64,000 nt of DNA, taken from NCBI RefSeq assembly GCF_032268605.1, contig NZ_CP130318.1, positions 496,001-560,000 on the forward strand, written 5' to 3'. This document shows positions 16,175-24,203 of this stretch, in pieces. The translations under genes and the position numbers were made by a program. The stretch's first letter is position 1, and each line of letters starts with the position of its first letter. Under the pieces are notes generated by a model. That model saw nothing but the letters and a program-made list of their open reading frames with translations. It made no database searches and was not told the origin of the DNA. Source of the stretch: Paenibacillus aurantius (lineage in GTDB: Bacteria; Bacillota; Bacilli; Paenibacillales; NBRC-103111).

Positions 16175-17341
16175 ATGCGCCTAATCCAGTTGGAGCTGTA
16201 TAAGATTTTGGCCCAGAAGGTGGTTTATCTCGCCTTTGTCGTTATGGTTATGCTCTATGGATTGTTCCTATATGGACAGGGGGAGAGCAGGGGAGAGAGA
16301 ATCCAAGCCTTACGAGACACTTTCGAACAGTATGGCGGGGAGCTTACGAAAGAGAAAGAAGCCTGGGCGGATAAAGCCTGGGCCGAATATGAACAGGCGG
16401 AGAAGGCGGCTCGGGCGAAAGAGCAGTCTCTGTACGATCTCGACTCGCCCCTCTGGGCCCGGGGATGGGTGGGGAATGACATAAAGAAAGCGGTCCAATG
16501 GGGAGAAGAGCAGGAGAGGGTAACCCAGCAGCTGGAAGCGATGGCGGTTGGCGAAACCGAGGGAGCACCGGGTTACGAAAGGAAGCTGGCGGAGAAGGAG
16601 CTGGCTGTGAGGCGATCGGCAGGCAGCCCTGACTATATTTTTTACCAGGAGGGCTGGAGAAATATTCTTATGTACGGGCAGGAGATCGGGTATTATTTTG
16701 CCGGCGCGCTTACCATACTGGGCTTATCCGGGACCTTCAGCAGGGAATATACGTCCCGCATGGACAGCTTGCTCTTCAGCAGCCGCTATGGGAGAACGAG
16801 GGCGCTGGGGGCCAAATTATCGGCAGCCGCTATTTATTGCGGAATGATCGTTGGGGCTCTTGGAGGGGTTGTCCTGGCTATGAACGGCTGGTTATACGGG
16901 TTAACCGGCTGGAATACTCGTCTCGTCAATGTGCAGGACCTTTTTCACGGTACCGCTTTTGGGGGGCCGATCTGGCTGTACTTTCTCAAGCAGCTGGTCT
17001 ATGTCTGGCTCGGGTACACGGTGCTCGGCATGTTCGTTCTGCTGATTTCCTCGCGGACTCGGTTCCTTCTCCTTCCGGCTTTTCTGGGAGGACTCGTTTT
17101 CCTCCTTCCGGCGGTGTGGCAAGTCCTTTCTCTCCCGATCAGCAGGCTTAATGGCGTGGTATCGGTTCTGTTTCCGTATCTGGGATTCCTTAAGCTGGAG
17201 GGGCTGGACCGGATTGCCTTCGTTTCGATACTGGGCCGTCCCGTCCTGGATGGGGATGTTCTTCTGCTCCGTATGCTGGCCTATGCCCTGGTCCTGGGTC
17301 TCCTGCTTTATACCAGCATCCAAAGACGGCAGGTGAGTTAG
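16175..17341 (+). CDS. ABC-2 type transporter permease
   Basis: 388 residues. One N-terminal helix (about 14-32) is followed by a ~130-residue charged, helical outer domain (EQYGGELTKEKEAW and onward), then a cluster of five or six helices (from about residue 170). This layout is typical of large-loop ABC-2 permeases of ECF or bacitracin-type systems. It begins three bases after the ATPase stop, and a second permease starts one base after its own stop. Confidence 0.8.
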   Translation: MRLIQLELYKILAQKVVYLAFVVMVMLYGLFLYGQGESRGERIQALRDTFEQYGGELTKEKEAWADKAWAEYEQAEKAARAKEQSLYDLDSPLWARGWVGNDIKKAVQWGEEQERVTQQLEAMAVGETEGAPGYERKLAEKELAVRRSAGSPDYIFYQEGWRNILMYGQEIGYYFAGALTILGLSGTFSREYTSRMDSLLFSSRYGRTRALGAKLSAAAIYCGMIVGALGGVVLAMNGWLYGLTGWNTRLVNVQDLFHGTAFGGPIWLYFLKQLVYVWLGYTVLGMFVLLISSRTRFLLLPAFLGGLVFLLPAVWQVLSLPISRLNGVVSVLFPYLGFLKLEGLDRIAFVSILGRPVLDGDVLLLRMLAYALVLGLLLYTSIQRRQVS

Positions 17342-17342
17342 C

Positions 17343-18155
17343 ATGGGCCGGCTGATTCACAGTGAATGGGTTAAGATCACCAAGGGAAAAGGCTTACTCG
17401 CCCTATCCGTTTTGTACTTTCTTGCGTACGCCTATCTGACTCACACACATTACCGATGGAACCCCACGTCCGCTTGGGAAGCGATGGCCTACTTTCCTTA
17501 TTCCGCAGGCGCGGTTACGGAAGGACTGCTGCTTCTGCTTGCCTTATCATCCGTTTATACAGAGGAAGATAAGGGAGGGACGACTGCTCTTATACTGAGC
17601 TCCCGGTACGGGAGGGCCCGGTTACCCTTGGCCAAGCTGGCGGCTGCCCTTCTCTTCACAACGGTTCTTGTCTTGGGCTGCTGGATCGTCTGCATCGGAA
17701 CTCAAGTGTGGCACGCAGGCTGGGATGGGTGGCAGGAGCCGCTGAGGGAATGGCCGCGTTATTCGCTTTCGCCTTATAAGCTATCCGCTTGGGAGTATGT
17801 TGTCGTGCAGATCGTGACTAACTGGCTGGGGTGTGCCGTATTCGCCATTTTCCTGCTGAGCTTGTCCGCCTGGAGCCGGCACTCGTTGACGGTCTTTTTC
17901 ATCGGGGGGATGATGCTCGTTCTTCCCTTCTTTATCCGGAACCACTCTAGCCTGGACATCTATTGGCTCCTTCAAAATCTCCCGATGACCGAAGTCATGC
18001 GGGTCGAGAATCTTTACAGCCGTCCCCGTTATGTGGAGTGGAAAGGGGGGCGGATGCCCCTGCCGCTTGCCTCTTTTTATCTGTATATGCTGCTCCTGGC
18101 GGGGCTCTTTGGTTCGGCGGCCTGTCGGGCTTACCGCGGAAGGGAGATCCGATGA
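17343..18155 (+). CDS. ABC-2 type transporter permease
   Basis: 270 residues with six hydrophobic segments (roughly 19-34, 50-72, 95-120, 152-176, 182-200 and 236-258). It carries SSRYGRARLPLAKL, nearly the same cytoplasmic segment as the SSRYGRTRALGAKL of the first permease, pointing to a common origin. It starts immediately after the upstream gene with no gap and is the last gene of the ECF operon. Confidence 0.8.
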   Translation: MGRLIHSEWVKITKGKGLLALSVLYFLAYAYLTHTHYRWNPTSAWEAMAYFPYSAGAVTEGLLLLLALSSVYTEEDKGGTTALILSSRYGRARLPLAKLAAALLFTTVLVLGCWIVCIGTQVWHAGWDGWQEPLREWPRYSLSPYKLSAWEYVVVQIVTNWLGCAVFAIFLLSLSAWSRHSLTVFFIGGMMLVLPFFIRNHSSLDIYWLLQNLPMTEVMRVENLYSRPRYVEWKGGRMPLPLASFYLYMLLLAGLFGSAACRAYRGREIR

Positions 18156-18214
18156 GGGCTGGAAGTTGCAAAAAATAGAACAAAGGCCCTCCATGTAACA
18201 GCCTGGGCAAGGCC

Positions 18215-18248
18215 GGCATTTGACAAATGCCCTAACTGTGACTATATT
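18215..18248 (+). promoter_or_regulatory. Strong SigA promoter with perfect palindromic operator
   Basis: TTGACA (18220-18225), 17 bp, TATATT (18243-18248). The perfect palindrome GGCATTTGACAAATGCC (18215-18231) covers the -35, so a repressor would block the polymerase. It controls the oxidoreductase at 18361; no regulator gene is adjacent. Confidence 0.75.
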
Positions 18249-18360
18249 TGTTATAGATAAAGAGGGGAACGTCAGCGGAAACTAACAGCATGGGTTACCT
18301 GCTAGTTACAGGGGAAAGGCTCCTTCATGGGGCCGCCCGATCATTCATGGAGGTGTTACC

Positions 18361-19470
18361 ATGTCCAATCAACCGAAAACCAACCAAGCCGAGGCCTTGT
18401 TCCAGCCGTTCTCGATAGGCCCGCTTCAGCTTGCCAATCGGCTCGTGATGGCGCCGATGACGCGCGGCTTCTCGCCGCAGGGAGTGCCGGGCGAAGACGT
18501 CGCCGCCTATTATGCGCGCCGGGCCCGCCACGGCACCGGGCTCATCATTACGGAAGGCACGCTGATCAACGACCCGGCCGCCGGTTCCGGGGCCACTTTG
18601 CCGAGCTTCTATGGGGAAGCGGCACTGGCCGGATGGAGGAACGTAGCCCGCGCTGTTCACGAGGCGGGCGGACGGATTATGCCGCAGCTGTGGCATGTGG
18701 GGATGGCCCGCAAAGCCGGGGATTCGCCGAATCCCGAGGAGCCTCCCGTCGGCCCGTCCGGTCTGTCCCTTGACGGCGAGCAAGTCACCGAGCCGCTGAG
18801 TACCGCCCGGATCGAAGCCCTGATCGAGGCTTACGGGCAAGCCGCGGCGGATGCCAAGGCGGCCGGCTTTGACGGCATCGAGCTGCACGGCGCTCACGGT
18901 TACCTTATCGATCAGTTTTTCTGGGAGAAGACGAATCGGCGGACGGATGAGTACGGCGGAGACCTCGTGAAACGCACCCGGTTCGCGGTAGAGGCGATCA
19001 AAGCCGCAAGACGTGCCGTTGGGCCGGATTTCCCGATCGGGTTCCGGTTCTCGCAGTGGAAGATGAGCGACTACGAAGCCAAGCTGGTGAATACGCCGGC
19101 GGAACTTGAGGCCTTCCTCACGCCGCTCACCGAGGCGGGCGTGGATCTCTTCCACGCTTCCACGCGGCGGTACTGGGAGCCTGAATTCGAAGGCTCGTCC
19201 CTGAACCTCGCCGGCTGGACGAAGAAAATCACCGGCAAGCCGGTCATTACCGTCGGATCGGTGGGGCTGGATGCGGAATTCACCGGGGCGAGGACAGCCG
19301 ATACCTCCGGGATCGGGGGGCTCGTGGATCGGTTGGAAGCAGGGGAATTCGATCTGGTCGCGATCGGCCGGGTCCTGATCTCCGATCCGGAGTGGCCGGA
19401 GAAGATCCGCCGGGGAGAAACGGACCGGCTGCTTCCTTACAGGGCAGAGGATCTTGGCCGGTTGGTGTAA
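18361..19470 (+). CDS. Old yellow enzyme family NADH:flavin oxidoreductase
   Basis: 369 residues, the full length of the family. FMN- and substrate-binding hallmarks are present: LFQPFSIGPLQLANRLVMAPMTR (13-35), the HGAHGYLIDQF segment with His176 and His179, and near the end LVAIGRVLISDPEW. It reduces activated alkenes with an NAD(P)H-reduced FMN, usually for detoxification. A GGAGGTG ribosome site precedes the ATG. The palindrome over its promoter suggests induction by an electrophile or antibiotic. It is a single-gene unit ended by a terminator. Confidence 0.9.
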   Translation: MSNQPKTNQAEALFQPFSIGPLQLANRLVMAPMTRGFSPQGVPGEDVAAYYARRARHGTGLIITEGTLINDPAAGSGATLPSFYGEAALAGWRNVARAVHEAGGRIMPQLWHVGMARKAGDSPNPEEPPVGPSGLSLDGEQVTEPLSTARIEALIEAYGQAAADAKAAGFDGIELHGAHGYLIDQFFWEKTNRRTDEYGGDLVKRTRFAVEAIKAARRAVGPDFPIGFRFSQWKMSDYEAKLVNTPAELEAFLTPLTEAGVDLFHASTRRYWEPEFEGSSLNLAGWTKKITGKPVITVGSVGLDAEFTGARTADTSGIGGLVDRLEAGEFDLVAIGRVLISDPEWPEKIRRGETDRLLPYRAEDLGRLV

Positions 19471-19525
19471 GTTTTGGAGTGGCTGTTTTAGACGAAAAGC
19501 TGTACGTTGAATAAGACGCATGAGA

Positions 19526-19553
19526 AGAGGCTTCCCTCCGGGGAGGCCTTTTT
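19526..19553 (+). terminator. Intrinsic terminator
   Basis: AGGCTTCCC and GGGAGGCCT around TCCG, then a T-rich tail. Confidence 0.8.
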
Positions 19554-19708
19554 GTGCTTGACACTCCCGAAAGAATTTGGATAAAGTTGGAATTATGTGT
19601 CTCGGGGTGTAACTTTACGAAAGGTTAACTCGTCGGTTAGAGAGAGGAGTCCGCTAGGAATCCAGTAAGCCTTGTGCGCCAAAGCTGAGGCAGAGGAGGC
19701 CGTTTTTT

Positions 19709-20227
19709 ATGACCATCATCATACGAACCGAAACCGAAAAAGATTATGGAGGTATCAGGGAGGTTAACATCCGCGCCTTTGGAAACCGGGAGGACGAAGC
19801 CAATCTGGTCGACCGAATCCGGAAAAGCAAAGGGTTCCTGCCCTCCCTCTCCCTGGTTGCCGAAGAAGAGGGAACGATCATCGGTCATTTGCTAATCAGC
19901 AAAGCGGAGGTCGTGGGGGAAGGGAGCGTCCATGAAGTGCTGGTACTGGCCCCGATTGCGGTGGAACCGAGCCGTCAGAAACAGGGCATCGGCGGCCGGC
20001 TGATCGAGGAAGGCCTGAGCCGGTGCCGTCAGCTCGACTATGACGTCCTTCTGCTGATCGGGCATCCCGAGTATTACCCCAGGTTCGGTTTCCGTCCCGC
20101 CCGCCCCTTAGGGCTAGAGCTGAAGCAGTTTCCTGTCCCGGATGAGGTTTTCATGGGGCTCGAGTTGAAAGAGGGGGGCTGGAGCCGGGTTCGCGGCGAG
20201 CTGAAGTATCCCGAGGCTTTTTTGTAA
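19709..20227 (+). CDS. YhbS-like GNAT N-acetyltransferase
   Basis: 172 residues matching the COG3153 (YhbS-type) acetyltransferases: RTETEKDYGGIREVNIRAFG at the start, LAPIAVEPSRQKQGIGGRLIEEGL (about residues 82-105) with the acetyl-CoA loop, and the family-specific LLIGHPEYYPRFGFRPA. The substrate is unknown. A GAGGAGG site precedes the ATG by nine bases. A weak promoter (TTGACA at 19558 with an AT-rich -10 near 19580) could serve it. Confidence 0.85.
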   Translation: MTIIIRTETEKDYGGIREVNIRAFGNREDEANLVDRIRKSKGFLPSLSLVAEEEGTIIGHLLISKAEVVGEGSVHEVLVLAPIAVEPSRQKQGIGGRLIEEGLSRCRQLDYDVLLLIGHPEYYPRFGFRPARPLGLELKQFPVPDEVFMGLELKEGGWSRVRGELKYPEAFL

Positions 20228-20256
20228 TAACAGATCGAAACCAAAGGAGGGACATC

Positions 20257-20829
20257 ATGCCTAAGAGATATGCGCTGCTTCTTGGCTTGGCCCTTTTATT
20301 CGCCGGGTTACCCTTTTATCCTGCGAACCCGGTTCATGCGTGCAGCTGTGCAAAGTCCGATGCCACTAGCAGGCTGCAGACGATGGATGCGGTCTTCACG
20401 GGCCGGGTCGTGGAGAAAGGAGGCACCAGCAAGTTCGAACACGGCCTTTTAAGAAAATATACGTTTGAGGTGGACCAGGCATGGAAGGGCGTCAGCGAGA
20501 AATACCGGACGGTGTACAGCTACGACGGGGGTGGGGCATCCTGCGGGTATTCTTTTGTTCCCGGTGAGAGGTATTTGGTCTATTCCTATTATGGAAACGA
20601 CAGCAGGCTGCAGACCAACTTGTGCAGCGGAAACGGGCTGGTGACGGCGGCCGCAGGGGATCTGGCTATGCTGGGAGCCGGGACGCCCATCGTGGACAAC
20701 GGGACTCCGGAACCCGAGGCGAGAGGTTGGCCGATGCCCCGGATGCTGCTCTACGCGGGAGCCGGTGTCGCTTTGCTTGCGATTGCTTTGCTGGTCATTC
20801 TGCGTATGAGCCGGCGAGCTAAGAGCTAG
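20257..20829 (+). CDS. TIMP/netrin-like exported protein with C-terminal anchor
   Basis: 190 residues. The signal peptide ends PANPVHA, immediately before CSC (Cys29-Cys31), so cleavage there would leave a mature protein starting Cys-x-Cys as in tissue inhibitors of metalloproteinases, where that terminus binds the enzyme's zinc. Further Cys occur in GASCGYSF and TNLCSGNG, consistent with the netrin (NTR) disulfide pattern. VEVDQAW-like strands and PGERYLVYSYY fit the OB fold. A hydrophobic helix (about 166-182) and a basic end anchor it in the membrane. Whether it inhibits a protease is unknown; TIMP-like proteins do occur in bacteria. Confidence 0.75.
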   Translation: MPKRYALLLGLALLFAGLPFYPANPVHACSCAKSDATSRLQTMDAVFTGRVVEKGGTSKFEHGLLRKYTFEVDQAWKGVSEKYRTVYSYDGGGASCGYSFVPGERYLVYSYYGNDSRLQTNLCSGNGLVTAAAGDLAMLGAGTPIVDNGTPEPEARGWPMPRMLLYAGAGVALLAIALLVILRMSRRAKS

Positions 20830-20863
20830 ATGAAGTCATCCCTACGAAAAACAGGAGGAAGCC

Positions 20864-21595
20864 ATGAACCCAAGACTCGCCAAAATCCGCGAGGCGGAAA
20901 AAAACTACCACGAGGCCTGCTATGACAATTACCGTTTGTTCGAGGCGGGCTCCTGGCTGGCTAAGCCGGTGAAGACGGTGATGGACACGCTGAAGGAGTT
21001 TCAAAATCGCCCGGTCCTGAACATTCTCGATCTCGGCTGCGGAGTAGGCCGCAACAGCATTCCTATGGCCCAGGCGCTAAAAGGGCGGACCGGCCAAGTC
21101 GTCTGTGTCGACCTGCTCGATAGAGCCCTGCAGAAGCTGGAGGGCTACAGTCGGGAGTTCGGCGTGAAGGAGTACATAACCACCGAGCATTCGGATATCG
21201 GGGATTATGCAATTGAGGAGAAGGGCTTCGACTATATCATCGCCGTGTCAGCATTGGAGCACGTGGAGTCGGAAGTGAAGCTTATCCAGGTGCTGGACCG
21301 CATGGCCCGGGGGACGAGGGAGGGCGGCATCAACTGCCTGATCATGAGCACCCAGGTGGAGGAGGTCGACAAGGTGACCGGAGAAGCGCTGGATCCTTAC
21401 TATGAGCTGAACCTCACGACCGGGTACACCCGGGAGCTGCTGTTGTCCAGCTACGCAGGCTGGGACATCCGGTACACCACGGTCCGAAGCCTGCAGTATG
21501 AGATTGAGCGGGACGGCCGAGCCATTTATTTGAAAGGCGACTGTTTGACTTATGTGTTCCGTAAACCGGAAGTAAATAAATCTATACCTAGCTGA
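20864..21595 (+). CDS. Class I SAM-dependent methyltransferase
   Basis: 243 residues. The SAM-binding motif is ILDLGCGVGRNSIPMAQAL (about 54-72), followed by VVCVDLLDRAL (acidic end of beta-2) and GFDYIIAVSALEHVES. The C-terminal part carries a separate beta-rich region. The substrate is not evident. It heads a run of four genes with short gaps (kinase-fold protein, GrpB protein, P-loop kinase, small membrane protein), so a joint small-molecule modification pathway is possible. Confidence 0.85.
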   Translation: MNPRLAKIREAEKNYHEACYDNYRLFEAGSWLAKPVKTVMDTLKEFQNRPVLNILDLGCGVGRNSIPMAQALKGRTGQVVCVDLLDRALQKLEGYSREFGVKEYITTEHSDIGDYAIEEKGFDYIIAVSALEHVESEVKLIQVLDRMARGTREGGINCLIMSTQVEEVDKVTGEALDPYYELNLTTGYTRELLLSSYAGWDIRYTTVRSLQYEIERDGRAIYLKGDCLTYVFRKPEVNKSIPS

Positions 21596-21606
21596 GGAGT
21601 GAGCCG

Positions 21607-22491
21607 TTGACCAACCCTGTAACCGTAACCTTATCGTCTGTTTCCTTTCCCCTGCAGGCCTCCCATGATTTTGGATGGCTGCTGGAAAGGGGAGAGGTCT
21701 TCGCCGTATTCGATCAGCAGGATTCCGGCAATCTTTCGTTCGGCCTCATGAAGGACGGCAAGCGAAGCTTCGTCAAATACGCCGGGGCCCGCCCGGTGGC
21801 TTACGAGGGGAATCCCACCGACGCCATCCGGCGTCTTACGCAGGCGGTCCCGGTTTATGAAGCTTTGGAGCATGAGCATCTGATTCGCTTGGTGGACCAT
21901 TTTCAAACGCCGGAGGGATATGCAGCGGTATTCGACTGGGCGGAGGGAGAGAACCTGCACCCCCATTGGAGCTACCCGCCTCCTGCCAAATACACGCACC
22001 CGGACTCTCCCTTTTACCGGTACCGCCAGCTTCCGCTTGAGAGACGGCTCGCCTCGATAAACAATATCCTCACATTTCATGTGCATGCCGCCCGGCAAGG
22101 GTATGTGGCGATCGACTTTTATGATGGCAGCCTGCTTTATGATTTCAAGACCGATACCACCAAGATTTGCGATATTGACTTTTACACAACGCGGCCCTTC
22201 GTGAACGAGATGGGAAGGATGTGGGGCTCCTCCCGGTTCATGGCTCCGGAGGAATTCGAACTCGGGGCGGATATCGACGAGATCACCAATGTGTACAACA
22301 TGGGAGCGACGGCCTTTGTGCTGCTTGGAGGGGAGCAGGACCGGTCTCTGGAAAAATGGGAGGCCGGAGAGAACCTGTACCGGGTGGCCGCCAAAGCGGT
22401 AGAGCCTGACCGGGCGAGCCGTTACGGGTCACTGGCGGAGCTTCAGGCCTCTTGGAGGCAGGCCGGAGGGGCGGGAGACCGATTTCTGTAA
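21607..22491 (+). CDS. Protein kinase-like fold protein
   Basis: 294 residues from a TTG start (GAGGAGTGAG upstream). Kinase landmarks in order: FVKYAG with Lys57, a helix with EALEHEH, YVAIDFYDGS with Asp170 in the catalytic-loop position (HRD is altered), ICDIDFY with Asp189 in place of the DFG aspartate, and SRFMAPEEF with the APE motif at 213-215. The N-terminal lobe is short and divergent. Likely Ser/Thr kinase-like or small-molecule kinase; the target is unknown. Placed between a methyltransferase and a GrpB protein. Confidence 0.75.
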   Translation: MTNPVTVTLSSVSFPLQASHDFGWLLERGEVFAVFDQQDSGNLSFGLMKDGKRSFVKYAGARPVAYEGNPTDAIRRLTQAVPVYEALEHEHLIRLVDHFQTPEGYAAVFDWAEGENLHPHWSYPPPAKYTHPDSPFYRYRQLPLERRLASINNILTFHVHAARQGYVAIDFYDGSLLYDFKTDTTKICDIDFYTTRPFVNEMGRMWGSSRFMAPEEFELGADIDEITNVYNMGATAFVLLGGEQDRSLEKWEAGENLYRVAAKAVEPDRASRYGSLAELQASWRQAGGAGDRFL

Positions 22492-22540
22492 GGGCTTAAA
22501 GCGCAGGAATGGTAGAAGTGTAACGACGGGAGGGGACATC

Positions 22541-23071
22541 ATGGAGCAGGTCGTGATCACGGACCATAACCCACAATGGGTCCGGCAGTATGAACAGGAG
22601 CGGACAGCCATAGCCGAAGCTCTGGCGGATATTGTCCAAGGGATAGAGCACATCGGAAGCACATCGGTCCCTGGGCTGGCGGCCAAGCCGGTGATCGACA
22701 TCATGGCGGGCGTGGAGGACTTGGAGAAGGTGAACGACCGGCATCTTCATCTCCTGGAGCGGATTGGCTACCTTTTCGTGCCTCATCCTCATTTCCCGGA
22801 ACGGCTTTTTTTCCGCAGAGGAGAGTGGAGGGCCGGAACCCATCATCTGCATGTGTATCGCTACCAGGGAAAGCACTGGGTGGACCAGCTGCTTTTTAAG
22901 CAGTACTTGATCAGGCATCCGGAGGCTGCCGCGGAGTACCAGTCCCTGAAGGGGAGACTGGCAGAGAGGTATCAGCACGACAGAGTCCAGTATACGGAAG
23001 CGAAGGGGCCTTTTATTGAAGAAATTCTGAAGCGGGCGAGGATGGAAGGAGGGCCTCCCCTTGCGGAATGA
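22541..23071 (+). CDS. GrpB/UPF0157 family nucleotidyltransferase-like protein
   Basis: 176 residues with the family signature HIGSTSVPGLAAKPVIDIMA (about 37-56) and the second conserved block RAGTHHLHVYRY. A GGGAGGGGAC site precedes the ATG. Paralogue of the protein at 10485. It sits between the kinase-fold protein and a P-loop kinase, which may mean it acts on the same pathway. Confidence 0.85.
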   Translation: MEQVVITDHNPQWVRQYEQERTAIAEALADIVQGIEHIGSTSVPGLAAKPVIDIMAGVEDLEKVNDRHLHLLERIGYLFVPHPHFPERLFFRRGEWRAGTHHLHVYRYQGKHWVDQLLFKQYLIRHPEAAAEYQSLKGRLAERYQHDRVQYTEAKGPFIEEILKRARMEGGPPLAE

Positions 23072-23083
23072 GGAGTTGGCGGA

Positions 23084-23680
23084 ATGAAGGTACCTGGAAC
23101 AGCGCTCACCCAAGACTCGGTTTCACCTGGGAAAAGGCCGCTCATCATCAGCATATCCGGGGTGTCGGGAGGCGGGAAAACAACGTTTACGAAGCACATG
23201 AGCAAGAGTGTTCCGGGTTCCGCGGCATTGCATTTTGACGACTATGAACTCGAGGGTCCCGAAGATATTTGCGAATGGATAGAGCGGGGAGGCGACCCTG
23301 CCGAGTGGAAGCTGGAGCCGCTTCTTGCCGACCTCCTTCATTTTATAGAACAAGATTGGGTGGAGTATGTTTGGCTGGATTATCCTTTTGGCCGCGACTA
23401 TCCGGCGTTAGCGGGTCTTATCGACCTGACTGTTTTTGTGGACACCCCCTTGGATATCGCGCTCGCCAGAAGGATTTTGCGGGACTGTCCTCAAGCGTCA
23501 GCAGAGGAAATTCTAGCCGATCTAACCGGTTACTTAAAACGGGGAAGACCGGCGTACCTTCATATGCTGGAGAACACACGGCCCCGCTCCGACCTGCCGA
23601 TCGACGGTACGCTGTCGGTGGAAGAAATGGCCGGCCTCCTTCTAGCCACAGATCTAATAAAAAGGAGGGGATCAAGGTGA
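23084..23680 (+). CDS. P-loop kinase, uridine-kinase-like
   Basis: 198 residues. Walker A is GVSGGGKTTF (about 26-35), the acidic strand is LHFDDYEL, and VWLDYPFGRDY and DLTVFVDTPLDIALARRILRD correspond to the usual nucleotide-kinase core with its lid arginines. This is the AAA-like NMP/uridine kinase type, acting on a small molecule. Its stop overlaps the GTG start of the next gene as GTGA. Confidence 0.75.
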   Translation: MKVPGTALTQDSVSPGKRPLIISISGVSGGGKTTFTKHMSKSVPGSAALHFDDYELEGPEDICEWIERGGDPAEWKLEPLLADLLHFIEQDWVEYVWLDYPFGRDYPALAGLIDLTVFVDTPLDIALARRILRDCPQASAEEILADLTGYLKRGRPAYLHMLENTRPRSDLPIDGTLSVEEMAGLLLATDLIKRRGSR

Positions 23681-23967
23681 GCTCCCTGAATCTATACCAT
23701 TTCCTGCGACTGATGCTGATAGCGGCGGCCATGGCTGCCCTTGCAGGGCTGCAGGCTTTAATAGGAAGGGGATTTTCCCTTCCGGGTTACGTAGGATGCT
23801 TGGTAGGAATCATCCTTGCCCAATGGACCCGTCCGTTCCAACCGTTCAGCTTCAAAGGAAGATGGATCACCTGGCTGATCCTTATCGTCGTGCTGGAATA
23901 CCTGGACCGTAAGCTCTACCGGACCTTTATCAACGATAACCCACTAGCAGACGAATTAGATGAATGA
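23677..23967 (+). CDS. Small membrane protein
   Basis: 96 residues from the GTG at 23677, placed by AAGGAGGGGATCAAG and by the 4-bp overlap with the upstream stop. Three hydrophobic segments (about 10-25, 32-48, 64-77), then a charged end with YLDRKLYRTFINDNP. No family recognised. Last gene of the methyltransferase-kinase group, before a terminator at 24060. Confidence 0.65.
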   Translation: MSSLNLYHFLRLMLIAAAMAALAGLQALIGRGFSLPGYVGCLVGIILAQWTRPFQPFSFKGRWITWLILIVVLEYLDRKLYRTFINDNPLADELDE

Positions 23968-24059
23968 GAAGCAATGGGGACGGGGCTTCCTTTTCCATGA
24001 ATCCATCCTTGCTAATACAGCTGAAAAATATTGGAGTAACGTAATGGACGCAGAGTCCG

Positions 24060-24088
24060 AAAGTCGCAGAAATGCGGCTTTATTTTGA
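24060..24088 (+). terminator. Intrinsic terminator
   Basis: AAGTCGCA and TGCGGCTT around a GAAA tetraloop, then TTATTTT. Confidence 0.75.
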
Positions 24089-24131
24089 TGGTAAACCTTA
24101 TCGAAAGATGTCGAAGGAAAAAGAAATCCGA

Positions 24132-24160
24132 TTGACATTGTCGCTTTATCCAACTAAATT
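24132..24160 (+). promoter_or_regulatory. SigA promoter of the nucleoside importer operon
   Basis: TTGACA (24132-24137), 17 bp, TAAATT (24155-24160), 44 bp before the start of the lipoprotein gene. I see no purine-riboswitch fold between it and the gene. Confidence 0.65.
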
Positions 24161-24203
24161 AGTAGAGAGAGTATTTTATTGAAAGCAGGCAGGGGAGAGA
24201 AAA

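Noticed and set aside
18325-19521. A 398-codon antisense frame over the old yellow enzyme gene
   Set aside because: The protein has no recognisable domain, is rich in Arg and Pro as expected of a GC-rich shadow, and lies fully opposite a clear enzyme gene with its own promoter.
23968-24203. Possible purine riboswitch before the nucleoside importer
   Set aside because: The leader after the promoter is only about 40 bases long, and no purine-riboswitch three-way junction or conserved loops can be drawn.
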